This document shows positions 25,425-34,548 of a stretch of DNA of 64,000 nt, piece by piece (position 1 is the stretch's first letter; each line of letters begins with the position of its first letter). The stretch covers positions 62,001 through 126,000 of the forward strand of contig CAUSDX010000003.1 in assembly GCA_963530615.1 (NCBI GenBank). The letters are read 5' to 3'. The translations under genes and the position numbers were made by a program. The notes under the pieces were generated by a model that did no database searches, was not told the origin of the DNA, and saw nothing but the letters and a program-made list of their open reading frames with translations. The DNA is from JABCPE02 sp963530615. Lineage in GTDB: Bacteria; Bacteroidota; Bacteroidia; Flavobacteriales; Weeksellaceae.

Positions 25425-26447
25425 CTACTGCTCTTTTTCAAAATAAAGACGATAAAACTTGCCTTTCTCATCTTGTCCCGTTTCTATCATTTTCCTATCC
25501 CCATGTACATAGATATGGAAATTTTTATCTAATTTTATTACAGATTTGAAATGCCTTTGTTGCTTCTTAACCGCCACAGGATTTATTGTAAAATCTTCAG
25601 CAATAGACATTTGTGTATTCTGCTCATAATCAGCTTTATAATTTACAAAACTATCAATCACATTTTTATCCTCCAAAACTTCTTGTGCAAAATCTTCAAA
25701 CTTAAACTCTTCTCGTTCCTTAAAAAAATTCAATGACTTATTCAAAAAATCCGCCTGATCTGCTCTTGAAACCTCAAATTCTTCGGGTAACTTATTGGTA
25801 ATATAATCTTTATACACAGAAAGGGTTTCTTGTGTATGGAAATAATCATCTTCTCGCTGCCTAATCTTCAAAAAGTCTTCAAACCAATAATACAAATCCC
25901 CATTTTTATTATTATCAAACGCGGAAACTACATACCCCAACTCCTTATTTTGATTATAAATTATTGCTCCTTTATCTAATTTTGACAATCCAATTCCAAA
26001 ATCCTTGTACAGCGAGTAATTATCCTCCTCATCTGCACTAATTTTCAAAAACGGCATTTTCTTTTCCATCTTAAAAATCCCTATAGAATCTATTTTCCCC
26101 TGCTCTGTTTCCTCCCCTTCAAAATAGACTACAAATAAATCCCCCCCTTGCACTCGTGGATTTTCTGCTACTTCATAAAGATGTTTTGCTATATTTTCAC
26201 TTTCCCAAAGAAATTTATCTTTATCCTCAAAAATTTCTGAAACTGAACTAAAAACTGCATTATTCATCAAATAAGATTCACTATAAAACTGGAACTGCTC
26301 TTCTGCCTTAAAACTATCCAAAAAAAATGCCAATAATTCCTCTTTCATTTCTTCATCTAATTCCAACTCTTGAGAAGAAAGAAACAGCCCTTCTTGATTT
26401 ATTTTATTTCCTACCCTATGAAGTACTATTTTTGAAAACATATTCAT
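25425..26447 (-). CDS. Nucleoid-associated protein, NdpA/YejK family
   Basis: 340 residues from ATG 26447. An upstream in-frame ATG at 26465 overlaps a perfect -7 box (TATATTTG, 26463-26470 on the minus strand), so transcription would begin downstream of it and 26447 or 26441 is the real start. NdpA family signs: IVLHRVGNKINQEGL at the N-terminus, VYFEG... strand in the middle and KSVIKLDKNFHIYVHG near the C-terminus. The family (E. coli YejK) binds the nucleoid and interacts with topoisomerases. It lies 28 bases upstream of ruvA, so ndpA-ruvA-sprA may be one transcript. Confidence 0.87.
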   Translation of the reverse strand: MNMFSKIVLHRVGNKINQEGLFLSSQELELDEEMKEELLAFFLDSFKAEEQFQFYSESYLMNNAVFSSVSEIFEDKDKFLWESENIAKHLYEVAENPRVQGGDLFVVYFEGEETEQGKIDSIGIFKMEKKMPFLKISADEEDNYSLYKDFGIGLSKLDKGAIIYNQNKELGYVVSAFDNNKNGDLYYWFEDFLKIRQREDDYFHTQETLSVYKDYITNKLPEEFEVSRADQADFLNKSLNFFKEREEFKFEDFAQEVLEDKNVIDSFVNYKADYEQNTQMSIAEDFTINPVAVKKQQRHFKSVIKLDKNFHIYVHGDRKMIETGQDEKGKFYRLYFEKEQ

Positions 26448-26462
26448 TCTACTTTTATTCGG

Positions 26463-26470
26463 CAAATATA
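26463..26470 (-). promoter_or_regulatory. -7 element for the ndpA-ruvA-sprA genes
   Basis: TATATTTG on the minus strand is a perfect TAnnTTTG. The start of transcription would fall near 26456, nine bases before the chosen ATG at 26447. No clear TTTG is found at the -33 position. Confidence 0.55.
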
Positions 26471-26527
26471 ATCATTTCACCTATGATTTTGTCATAAAAA
26501 AACTATCTAAATTTTATATTTAATGCA

Positions 26528-26554
26528 TTGTCGCATATTATTTTTATATCTTTG
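26528..26554 (+). promoter_or_regulatory. Putative promoter of mvaA
   Basis: TTG (26528-26530) and TATCTTTG (26547-26554) are 16 bases apart, a little short of the usual 19. The -7 box ends 19 bases before the start codon, giving a short leader. Confidence 0.5.
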
Positions 26555-26573
26555 AAAAATCAAATATCATAAG

Positions 26574-27914
26574 ATGAATCACTATTCCATAAATGGATTT
26601 TCAAAACTTAATAAACAAGAAAAAATCGATTGGATTATTCAAAAATATCTTCCCGAAAATCCAGAATTTGAAACAATATTAAAACAATATTGGAATGAAA
26701 ATATTACTCTTCAAAATCTCCATGATGAATTCTCTGAAAATACCATTTCTAATTTTTATATGCCTTACAGCATTGCTCCTAATTTTCTCATCAATGGGAA
26801 AATTCTTGCAATTCCAATGGTAACAGAAGAAAGCTCCGTAGTCGCTGCAGCTTCTAAATCCGCAAAGTTTTGGCTCAGCAGAGGAGGCTTCAAAACTCAA
26901 ATTATCAATACCGAAAAATTAGGACATACTCACTTTATTTTCAAAACGGATAAAGAAAAATTAACTCAATTTTTTAATAATTTTCTTAAAGAAAAACTCT
27001 ACTCTTCCACTAATTCCATTACCTCAAACATGAGGAAAAGAGGCGGTGGAATTTTAAATATTGAACTCATTGATAAAAGTCAAGAACTCACTGATTATTA
27101 TCAACTTAAAGCCAATTTTGAAACAATGGATTCTATGGGGGCAAATTTCATCAACTCATGTTTAGAAAAATTTGGAGAAACACTAAAAAAAGAAATTCTT
27201 AAAAGTGAAATTTTTACCGATGAGGAAAAAAACTCACTCCAAATCATCATGAATATTTTATCCAATTATACACCTGATTGTTTAGTCCGTGCAGAAGTTT
27301 CCTGCAAAATAGAAGAATTAAATGATGATAAAAATATTTCACCCAAAGAATTTGCAGAAAAATTTTATCAAGCCGTAAAAATAGCAGAAATAGACATTCA
27401 CCGAGCTACCACCCATAATAAGGGCATTATGAATGGATTAGATGCTGTAACAATCGCTACTGGGAATGATTTCCGTGCCACCGAAGCTTCCATTCATGCT
27501 TACGCTTGTAAAAACGGACAATATTCCTCTCTTTCTCATTGTAGTATTGAAAATGGTGTTTTCAAATTTTGGATTGAATTGCCCATTTCCGTTGGAGTAG
27601 TCGGAGGACTTACAGGACTTCATCCTTTAGCAAAGTGTTCATTAGCTCTCTTAGAAAAACCTAACGCCAAAGAACTCATGAGTATTTTAGCAGTTTCAGG
27701 ATTGGCACAGAATTTCGCTGCATTGCGTTCTTTAATTACCACGGGAATTCAAAAAGGACATATGAAAATGCATCTTATGAATATTCTAAATCATCTCCAA
27801 GCTACCGAAGAAGAAAAAGAATATTTCACAAAATACTTCAAAGAACAAACGATTAGCCATCATGAAGTCAAAAAACAAGTCGAAGAATATAGAAAAAACC
27901 CACCTATTAAATAA
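26574..27914 (+). CDS. mvaA: Hydroxymethylglutaryl-CoA reductase, class II
   Basis: 446 residues, the bacterial class II length. It converts HMG-CoA to mevalonate in the mevalonate isoprenoid route that many Flavobacteriia use. Seen: the substrate region MVTEESSVVAAASKSAKFW with a catalytic Glu, the lysine/aspartate segment THNKGIMNGLDAVTIATGND followed by FRATEA, and VGVVGGLTGLHP. The C-terminal flap carries the catalytic His, probably in KGHMKMH or the SHHEV stretch. Products feed quinone and undecaprenyl carriers. Monocistronic by spacing; sucC follows with its own leader. Confidence 0.94.
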   Translation: MNHYSINGFSKLNKQEKIDWIIQKYLPENPEFETILKQYWNENITLQNLHDEFSENTISNFYMPYSIAPNFLINGKILAIPMVTEESSVVAAASKSAKFWLSRGGFKTQIINTEKLGHTHFIFKTDKEKLTQFFNNFLKEKLYSSTNSITSNMRKRGGGILNIELIDKSQELTDYYQLKANFETMDSMGANFINSCLEKFGETLKKEILKSEIFTDEEKNSLQIIMNILSNYTPDCLVRAEVSCKIEELNDDKNISPKEFAEKFYQAVKIAEIDIHRATTHNKGIMNGLDAVTIATGNDFRATEASIHAYACKNGQYSSLSHCSIENGVFKFWIELPISVGVVGGLTGLHPLAKCSLALLEKPNAKELMSILAVSGLAQNFAALRSLITTGIQKGHMKMHLMNILNHLQATEEEKEYFTKYFKEQTISHHEVKKQVEEYRKNPPIK

Positions 27915-27975
27915 ATCTGATTTTACTTTTACAAAAATGATTATTTTTGTCCGCTGTAAATATTTAAAATAAATC

Positions 27976-29181
27976 ATGAATCTTCACGAATATCAATCCA
28001 AAGAAATTTTAGCATCTTATAATATTAAAGTCCAGAGAGGTATTCTTGCTTCCACAACAGAAGAAGCCGTAAATGCAGCTCAAAAATTAAGTCAACAAAC
28101 ACAAACCAAAGCTTGGGTAGTGAAAGCTCAAGTTCATGCTGGTGGTAGAGGTAAAGGCGGTGGAGTGAAATTTTGTTCTACTTTGGAAGAAGTAAGAGAA
28201 AATTCAAAAAACATAATCGGTATGCAGCTCATTACCCCGCAAACTCCTCCAGAAGGGAAAAAAGTGAATGATATTCTCATTGCCGAAGATATGTATTACA
28301 CGGGAGAAAACCCTATCAAGGAATACTATATTTCTATACTTCTTGACCGACAAACCAGCAGAAATATGATAGTTTATTCCACAGAAGGAGGTATGGATAT
28401 AGAAGAAATTGCAAGAAAAACCCCATATCTTATTCATCGTGAAGAAATAGACCCCAAAGTTGGGCTTTTGCCATTTCAAGGGAGAAAAATTGCCTTTAAT
28501 TTAGGATTGAAAGGCGAAGCTTTTAAAGATTTTTTAAAATTTATAGATGCTCTATACAAGGCTTATATTGGCACTGATGCCTCTTTATTGGAAATCAACC
28601 CTTTACTAAAAACCTCCGACAATCAGATAGTAGCTGTAGATGCTAAAATAATTTTAGATAATAATGCTCTGTTTCGCCACCCCGATTTATTAGCTTTAAG
28701 AGACAAAAGAGAGGAAGACCCCACCGATGTAGAAGCAGGTGAGGCTGGATTAAATTTTGTAAAACTAGAAGGAAATGTGGGCTGTATGGTCAATGGTGCG
28801 GGACTTGCGATGGCTACTATGGATATCATTAAAGCATCTGGAGGAAGCCCTGCAAATTTTTTAGATGTGGGCGGAACTGCAAATGCTGAAAGAGTAGAAA
28901 AAGCATTCAACATCATCTTAAAAGACCCGAATGTAAAAACTATTTTAATTAATATTTTTGGTGGAATCGTCAGATGTGACCGAGTAGCACAAGGGATTGT
29001 TGATGCTTACAAGAACCTAGGTTCTCTACCTGTCCCTCTCATTGTAAGGCTACAAGGAACGAATGCAGAAGAAGCAAAACAGCTTATTGACAACTCTGGT
29101 CTTAATGTTCATTCTGTTATTACCTTAGAAGAAGTTGCTGAAAAAATAAAAGAAATTCTCAATACTGATAAACATAAATAA
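27976..29181 (+). CDS. sucC: Succinyl-CoA ligase (ADP-forming) beta subunit
   Basis: 401 residues. An ATP-grasp enzyme of the TCA cycle that makes ATP from succinyl-CoA with the alpha subunit SucD, which is not adjacent here. Seen: MNLHEYQSKEIL start, nucleotide loop HAGGRGKGGGVKF, metal-ligand segment LLEINPLL, VNGAGLAMATMD, LDVGGTA, and NIFGGIVRCDRVAQGI for the CoA side. A TATTTTTG box (27942-27949) 27 bases upstream may be its -7 element. A terminator follows. Confidence 0.95.
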   Translation: MNLHEYQSKEILASYNIKVQRGILASTTEEAVNAAQKLSQQTQTKAWVVKAQVHAGGRGKGGGVKFCSTLEEVRENSKNIIGMQLITPQTPPEGKKVNDILIAEDMYYTGENPIKEYYISILLDRQTSRNMIVYSTEGGMDIEEIARKTPYLIHREEIDPKVGLLPFQGRKIAFNLGLKGEAFKDFLKFIDALYKAYIGTDASLLEINPLLKTSDNQIVAVDAKIILDNNALFRHPDLLALRDKREEDPTDVEAGEAGLNFVKLEGNVGCMVNGAGLAMATMDIIKASGGSPANFLDVGGTANAERVEKAFNIILKDPNVKTILINIFGGIVRCDRVAQGIVDAYKNLGSLPVPLIVRLQGTNAEEAKQLIDNSGLNVHSVITLEEVAEKIKEILNTDKHK

Positions 29182-29210
29182 ATTTTATTTTTTATAAAAA
29201 CATAAAAAAC

Positions 29211-29238
29211 ACAGCCACCCCATAGAGTGGCTGTATTT
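29211..29238. terminator. Terminator between sucC and the convergent surface-protein gene
   Basis: ACAGCCAC/GTGGCTGT makes an 8-bp stem with an eight-base loop; A-rich sequence to the left and ATTTTAT to the right suit both converging genes. Confidence 0.75.
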
Positions 29239-29255
29239 TATAATAAAAATATTAT

Positions 29256-30389
29256 TTATTTAACATTATATATCGTTATTAACATTTTAGATAATAATGC
29301 TTCATTATCTTCTGAAGTAGAACCAGTATAAATTTTAGAAGCATCTACATTAATTTTAGAAGTACCAAACCAAGATTTATATTTTACTAAAAATTTATGT
29401 TCCCCTGGTTTTAGAGTCACATTTGTCATTAATGTAGCAGGAATAGGTATTTTACCCAATACTATAGTATTCATGAGCTTCGTTGCTAAATAATCAGTAG
29501 TAATCTTTCGTTGCTCACCTGTTAATTCACGCAAATACCTATCTCCGGCATCTACCCCTGCAGCATATGCAGAAGATATTTTTTTACCATTATGAAACAA
29601 TTCAAAAACCCCTTGAGTTCCTCCAAAAGTATTAGGTGCTGCATATCCCACGATATTAAACATTATTATTTTTTCTTTTTCTGCAGGCACAGTAATAGTA
29701 TAAGTTAATCCTGGTATTTCTTTTTCACTACCTTGACTAACTTCAATCTCAGTAGTTCCTATTTTCAATACCGTTTCAGAAATTACCCCACTTGCTTCTT
29801 TTATATCTTTCCATTCTGGAGCACTATCGTTTCCTTTGGACATAAGAACTTGCCCTGCAGTCCCTACACTATTAGAGGCACTAAGAGCATTACCAAGAGT
29901 TGTTTGTCCCTTTACACTGAGAGTACCGTCGAGAGTAGAGTTTCCCGTTACATTGAGAGTACCATTAAGTTTTGTACTTCCATCCACCTCCAATTTATTG
30001 GAGAGTGTCTTTCCATTTCCAAAGTTTCCAATACCAACATTGCCATTTTGATAGATATTATCAGTGTTAGATGTGGCTTCTGTAGAACCCCCTACCTTTC
30101 TCCAGGGTTCAGTAGGGATTATTGGGATATTTGTTTTCCCTAAAACACCATTGGCATCTGCTACTACCATATTAGTAGCCGTAAAGGTAGTGGATTTGTT
30201 TTTTCCCCCATTGTAGATAGCATTTGCCATTCCATTGGTTGGTAAGTTACCAACTTTTAGGGTGCCATTCACATCTAAGGTTTCTTTTGGGGTTATGGTA
30301 TTGATACCCACTTTTCCTGTAGCGGTTGTTTGAGCATTGAAATAAACGGATGCTAATAATAGCACTCCACTATATAATGGTTTCATCAT
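29256..30389 (-). CDS. Exported surface protein with GKVGINT/TLDVNG module (minus-strand paralogue)
   Basis: 377 residues. A signal peptide (1-19, ending FNA-Q) is followed by ATGKVGINTITPKETLDVNG, the head module shared with four genes at 34.5-39.0 kb. A middle region of short beta repeats comes next (KLEVDGSTKLNGTLNVTGN and similar, LDGTLSVKGQTTLG), as in trimeric tail-fibre or adhesin shafts, and a C-terminal globular part of about 190 residues follows. It shares MVVADANGVLGK and TEPW segments with the 574-residue protein at 34549. No type IX C-terminal sorting domain recognised. Cell-surface or secreted location is inferred. Confidence 0.75.
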   Translation of the reverse strand: MMKPLYSGVLLLASVYFNAQTTATGKVGINTITPKETLDVNGTLKVGNLPTNGMANAIYNGGKNKSTTFTATNMVVADANGVLGKTNIPIIPTEPWRKVGGSTEATSNTDNIYQNGNVGIGNFGNGKTLSNKLEVDGSTKLNGTLNVTGNSTLDGTLSVKGQTTLGNALSASNSVGTAGQVLMSKGNDSAPEWKDIKEASGVISETVLKIGTTEIEVSQGSEKEIPGLTYTITVPAEKEKIIMFNIVGYAAPNTFGGTQGVFELFHNGKKISSAYAAGVDAGDRYLRELTGEQRKITTDYLATKLMNTIVLGKIPIPATLMTNVTLKPGEHKFLVKYKSWFGTSKINVDASKIYTGSTSEDNEALLSKMLITIYNVK

Positions 30390-30532
30390 TTTTTGTTATA
30401 CCTATTTAACTAAAACTTACAAAAATAATTTATCTTTATATTTTATACTTGAATTCTACTATTCAAAAAACATGCCAAAAATCTTAACAACACATTACTT
30501 ATAATTATCCTTACAAAATATGTTTTTATTAC

Positions 30533-31468
30533 TTAAATATTTAATCCTATTGCTAATAAAATTGCCATCATTAGAGTAATTATCCCTACTTGTTTCAGAA
30601 AAGGGTCTAATTCTTTGGATGATTTTACTTTCATGATTTTTCTCCGCAGAGCAGTCATCGGAAAAAATAAAACCATCACCATAAAAGCATAATAATTACC
30701 TTTTATTTGCAATTCATTTTTCAGCAAAAAAATTAAGACTAATATCAAAGGTAGTTGCATCAAAACTATCTGATAAATCATAGCCCTTTTAAAACCTAAC
30801 CTCAATGCTAATGTATTTTTTCCAGCCAATTTATCACTTTCTAAATCTCTCATATTATTAAGATTAAGCACTGCCACAGAAAGCATACCTATCGCCGATG
30901 CAGGAAGTAAAATATCCCAGCTCCAAGCCTTAGTAAAAAGAAAGTAACTCCCACCCACAGAAATCCAACCAAAAAAAATAAATACCATAATATCTCCCAA
31001 TCCCAAATATCCATAAGGCTTTTTCCCCATAGTATACCCCACAGCTGCTAAAATACATAAAATCCCCAATCCTATAAATACATAAAACTCAAGAATGTAA
31101 TGAGAAAAAAATGCCGTGTAAAGTAACCCAATTGTCATAATCATAGCCAATATCGCAGTAGAAATCACAGCCATCTTCATTTGTTTTACCGAAATTATCC
31201 CAGATGCTATAGCTCTTTTTTCTGCATTTTTATCACGAAATCTGTCTGTTCCCCTTACTCCATCTCCATAATCATTTGCAAAATTTGACAAAACTTGATA
31301 TAATAAGGTAACTAACATTGCTAATGCAAAAATTCTCCAATCCCAGTTTTCCCCAATATGAACCAATCTCCACCGAGCAATAAAAGAACCCAACAAAATA
31401 CCGCTTATGGATAGCGGTAAAGTACGCAGCCTTGCAGCTTGTAACCAATTATATAAATTATCTTTCAT
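30533..31468 (-). CDS. menA: 1,4-dihydroxy-2-naphthoate polyprenyltransferase
   Basis: 311 residues from the ATG at 31468; the in-frame ATG at 31492 would overlap the upstream gene by 17 bases. An inner-membrane UbiA-family enzyme with about eight to nine membrane segments that attaches the polyprenyl tail in menaquinone synthesis. Start WLQAARLRTLPLSISGILLG is typical MenA. Asp motif 1 is NFANDYGDGVRGTDR and motif 2 is NMRDLESDKLAGKNTLALR. Menaquinone is the usual quinone of flavobacteria. It directly follows the DUF5103 gene on the same strand. Confidence 0.93.
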   Translation of the reverse strand: MKDNLYNWLQAARLRTLPLSISGILLGSFIARWRLVHIGENWDWRIFALAMLVTLLYQVLSNFANDYGDGVRGTDRFRDKNAEKRAIASGIISVKQMKMAVISTAILAMIMTIGLLYTAFFSHYILEFYVFIGLGILCILAAVGYTMGKKPYGYLGLGDIMVFIFFGWISVGGSYFLFTKAWSWDILLPASAIGMLSVAVLNLNNMRDLESDKLAGKNTLALRLGFKRAMIYQIVLMQLPLILVLIFLLKNELQIKGNYYAFMVMVLFFPMTALRRKIMKVKSSKELDPFLKQVGIITLMMAILLAIGLNI

Positions 31469-31475
31469 CTTTTTC

Positions 31476-32681
31476 TTATCTAATTTCCCCATATCCCATC
31501 AAAGCATCATAATTTTTTCCAAAAGGAGTGTAATAAAGAAAAGCCTGGTATTGGTTTTGTGTTTGCCAAAAATTACCATTAATTTCGCCCAAATTCAGGT
31601 TTTCATCATTACTTTTTGTGGCTAAAATATAATTATAAAAACCTTGTTTTAGATACAAATGTGCGACATACTTTTGCTGTTGCTGGTCATAAAACATTCT
31701 GCTTTCAGGAGTGGCTTGATAGTCATTAAATTGCCCTAAAACATAAACTTCTTTATTCTCAAACGGCAAACCCTCCAAGGAAAAAACTACCCAAGAATAA
31801 TCTCCTTCATAGTGAGCATCTCTCTCTTGCCCCATATTATTACTCCTAAAATAAAATGCTCCATTTACATCAGGCTGATATTGATAACTAAAAGGCGATG
31901 TCCATGCAGGAAAAAGATAAGTATAATTCACTCCATCTATATTCTCATAAGCCCGAACCATATCCATCGGTGCATTGAGATTTTTATTATCAAAGTAAAA
32001 AAACTCATTATTTCCTGCAAAGGTTAAGTCTAATTGTTGAAATATAAGTTGATTTCCAAAGACCAATGAAGATGATGGTCTTAAACCACTAACCCCCACA
32101 TTAAAATTGTTATTTTGTATAACATTAAGACTAATAGAATTAATATTTTGGCTGAAATTATTCCCTTCACTAACGGCTCTAACTTCTACTCTCTGATTAA
32201 GTTCTGGTGTTTTAGCATGAGTATATCGGGTAACATTCAAGCCTATTTTTGCTGTATTTTCTACTACACAAAACCTCTTCTTAAAAAGAGGTTTTCTCGG
32301 TGTATCTTTATAAACCATTATCTCATAATTTCCTGAAATTTTAGGCTGAATATCCTCATTAGGAAATCTTAAACTATAATGAGTATAAGCCTGATAAGTA
32401 TTAAAAGAATACTTAAAATTATCTATCAATCCATTTAGATTTCCTGTGGCATATTCCGTAAAAAAAAGCCCATCATCTTGCCAATTTCTATCAAGATGTT
32501 TAATGGTGTAGCGATAAACATCACTCCCATTATTAAGGTCATCAAATCTTAAAATCAACTGCTGCCCAAATCCTATTACAGGAGTTTCATCATTGGTTTG
32601 AGGATTAAAAAGCTGAATACTTTTAATATTTTGCCCAAAAATGAAACTTCCAAAAATTAAAAATAAAAACCTAATTATCAT
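31476..32681 (-). CDS. DUF5103 exported protein
   Basis: 401 residues with a signal peptide (1-16, IFG-Q). Beta-rich throughout; stretches such as GQQLILRFDDLNNGSDVYRY, YKDTPRKPLFKKRF and YVLGQFNDYQ match DUF5103 proteins of Bacteroidota, whose C-terminal part looks like an early-set/carbohydrate-binding fold. Function unknown; periplasmic or outer-membrane location inferred. It abuts the upstream gene (no gap) and precedes menA by 7 bases. Confidence 0.8.
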   Translation of the reverse strand: MIIRFLFLIFGSFIFGQNIKSIQLFNPQTNDETPVIGFGQQLILRFDDLNNGSDVYRYTIKHLDRNWQDDGLFFTEYATGNLNGLIDNFKYSFNTYQAYTHYSLRFPNEDIQPKISGNYEIMVYKDTPRKPLFKKRFCVVENTAKIGLNVTRYTHAKTPELNQRVEVRAVSEGNNFSQNINSISLNVIQNNNFNVGVSGLRPSSSLVFGNQLIFQQLDLTFAGNNEFFYFDNKNLNAPMDMVRAYENIDGVNYTYLFPAWTSPFSYQYQPDVNGAFYFRSNNMGQERDAHYEGDYSWVVFSLEGLPFENKEVYVLGQFNDYQATPESRMFYDQQQQKYVAHLYLKQGFYNYILATKSNDENLNLGEINGNFWQTQNQYQAFLYYTPFGKNYDALMGYGEIR

Positions 32682-34250
32682 TTAGTTTCTTACAATCGTT
32701 AATTTTGGTTTTGTATGATAAATATCCGCCTTAAAAAAGCGAGTTAAAAAATCTATCTCACCATCAGCATAACCGTTTTTAAAAAATGCCAATTCATTTC
32801 TACTCACCTCTATACAATATTCTACAAACTCTTTAGAATAAAAATTTGCCAAGAAAATTTGATAAAAATCTTGCTCAGACTTCTCCTTATCTAAAAATGG
32901 ATTAGATTTCATATAAAAGGCACTTTCTACATTAGGATAAACCTCAAAGCCAGAATTTTTATTATGAAACAGCACCATAACTACATCTGGTTTTTCTTCT
33001 GATTTACGAGCTTTTGGTTTATATTTTTTTACAGCTTTCTCTTTTTCTTCTTGAGTCAATTCTTGAGTTTCTTCAATAAATTTGAAATATCCATTAACAA
33101 AATCATCTACTTCTTCTTTTCCCAAAAATGCTATTGGAGTATTTTTATTATAAATTAAAAATTCCTCATGATGCTTTTCCAAACTTTCCTTAATAATGGA
33201 CTGATTTTCCATAAAACCTAAAGATTCCTTAGCATACTGATTTTGTTTTTCTCTTTCTATCACTTCCTCACTATATTTACTTGCGATAGAAATCCCAGAA
33301 AACCACCACTCATCTCGCCACTGCACCATTCCCATAAAAATAATGCTCTTTTCTTTCAAATCTTTATGCTTTGGAAAAGATGACTTTAACAATTTAAAAT
33401 TTCTCCCTGTAGCGATATGTTCTAAATCTAAAAACTTCTCGTCTTGCCCCAAAAGTAAAAAACTACCCACTACACGAGGAGACATTTTTTTCAATGCTTG
33501 AGTAACTTTATTTTCATTACCTAAAATCAACTCTGCCCATTCTTTTGCGGAAAGAGCCAAAAGAGAAGTCCTTGCCTCGTGGACAAAATTATCTCTATGG
33601 TCATTCAATGCGGTTTCTACATTTCTTCCTTTTTGAATAATTTCTGCTTCTTGTCTCAAAATAGCAAATCCCGTATCTGGGAAGAAAAGATAAGTTTTCG
33701 TTAAAATTTGATCTAAAAGTTTTCTAACATTATAGTAATTTTCCGCTTCAGTAATTTGATAAGTCTTTCTAAGCAAATCATTTTCAGGAGCATACTCATA
33801 TTCTGTTTCTAAAATCCCTACAATGCTCTCTGCTAAATTTTGTACAAAAACATCATGCGGATTAAGCAAAATATTTTTATTTACCGAATTAATAAAATAC
33901 CATACTAAAAACTTAACATCTTGAAGATTAACCTCACCTTCTACATAATCTCCCTCCGTCTCATAGAAAGGAAGTGGTTTACCATATATCTCCTTATGCT
34001 TCTTGACAAAAGAATTCCACACCTCAGACCCCGAAATAATATCTTCTAAATAAGAGGTCAAAAAAATACAAAATAAAGAAATCCCCTCCTCTCTTATAAA
34101 ATCTCGCAAAGGCAAAACAAAATTTTTCTCATACAGCTGGTCTTGAATCCCATTACATATTTCCAAATAATACAAATCTGATGAAGAGGTTTTACCATAA
34201 GGTTTTATTTCTTGCCAATCTTCTAATAATATTTTTTTCTTTTCAGACAT
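32682..34250 (-). CDS. Uncharacterised soluble protein, DUF3843-like
   Basis: 522 residues, acidic and Lys/Glu-rich, with no signal peptide. The start (LEDWQEIKPYGKTSSSDLYY) resembles DUF3843 proteins of Bacteroidota, from memory and not from a search. The central part contains a lysine-rich stretch (KKYKPKARKSEEK) and the C-terminus NELAFFKNGYADGEIDFLTRFF. No catalytic motif recognised. It is the first gene of a minus-strand set with DUF5103 and menA; TATCTTTG at 34274-34281 on the minus strand may be the -7 box. Confidence 0.6.
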   Translation of the reverse strand: MSEKKKILLEDWQEIKPYGKTSSSDLYYLEICNGIQDQLYEKNFVLPLRDFIREEGISLFCIFLTSYLEDIISGSEVWNSFVKKHKEIYGKPLPFYETEGDYVEGEVNLQDVKFLVWYFINSVNKNILLNPHDVFVQNLAESIVGILETEYEYAPENDLLRKTYQITEAENYYNVRKLLDQILTKTYLFFPDTGFAILRQEAEIIQKGRNVETALNDHRDNFVHEARTSLLALSAKEWAELILGNENKVTQALKKMSPRVVGSFLLLGQDEKFLDLEHIATGRNFKLLKSSFPKHKDLKEKSIIFMGMVQWRDEWWFSGISIASKYSEEVIEREKQNQYAKESLGFMENQSIIKESLEKHHEEFLIYNKNTPIAFLGKEEVDDFVNGYFKFIEETQELTQEEKEKAVKKYKPKARKSEEKPDVVMVLFHNKNSGFEVYPNVESAFYMKSNPFLDKEKSEQDFYQIFLANFYSKEFVEYCIEVSRNELAFFKNGYADGEIDFLTRFFKADIYHTKPKLTIVRN

Positions 34251-34273
34251 ATTTTTGAATTTTAATATTTACA

Positions 34274-34281
34274 CAAAGATA
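34274..34281 (-). promoter_or_regulatory. Putative -7 element for the DUF3843-DUF5103-menA genes
   Basis: TATCTTTG on the minus strand, 24 bases before the start codon. The -33 region is T-rich without TTTG. Confidence 0.45.
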
Positions 34282-34436
34282 ATAATTTTTTTTGGAGTAA
34301 AAACATCTAAACCCACCACTTTTCCGCACACTAAAAAAACTTGATGGCATAATTTTTGCATACCCATAAGAAAAGTACTAATAAAAGCCTATTTTCATTC
34401 AAATATTGAAAATAAAATACATTTTTTTCAAAAAAA

Positions 34437-34468
34437 TTGAAAAAAAAAAAAAAAAATCACTATCTTTG
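34437..34468 (+). promoter_or_regulatory. Promoter with a 17-base poly-A spacer, possibly phase-variable
   Basis: TTG (34437-34439) and TATCTTTG (34461-34468) are 21 bases apart. The spacer begins with an uninterrupted run of 17 A (34440-34456). Adding or losing bases in the run by slippage would change the spacing around the preferred 19-20 and so alter expression. It is 80 bases before the start of the first surface-protein gene. Slippage is inference; one allele is seen here. Confidence 0.65.
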
Positions 34469-34548
34469 TAGATGATTTTATCATAATTACAAAAGGTATC
34501 CATATACCCAAACAACAAGAGTTTAATAAATAAAATAAATATAAAAAG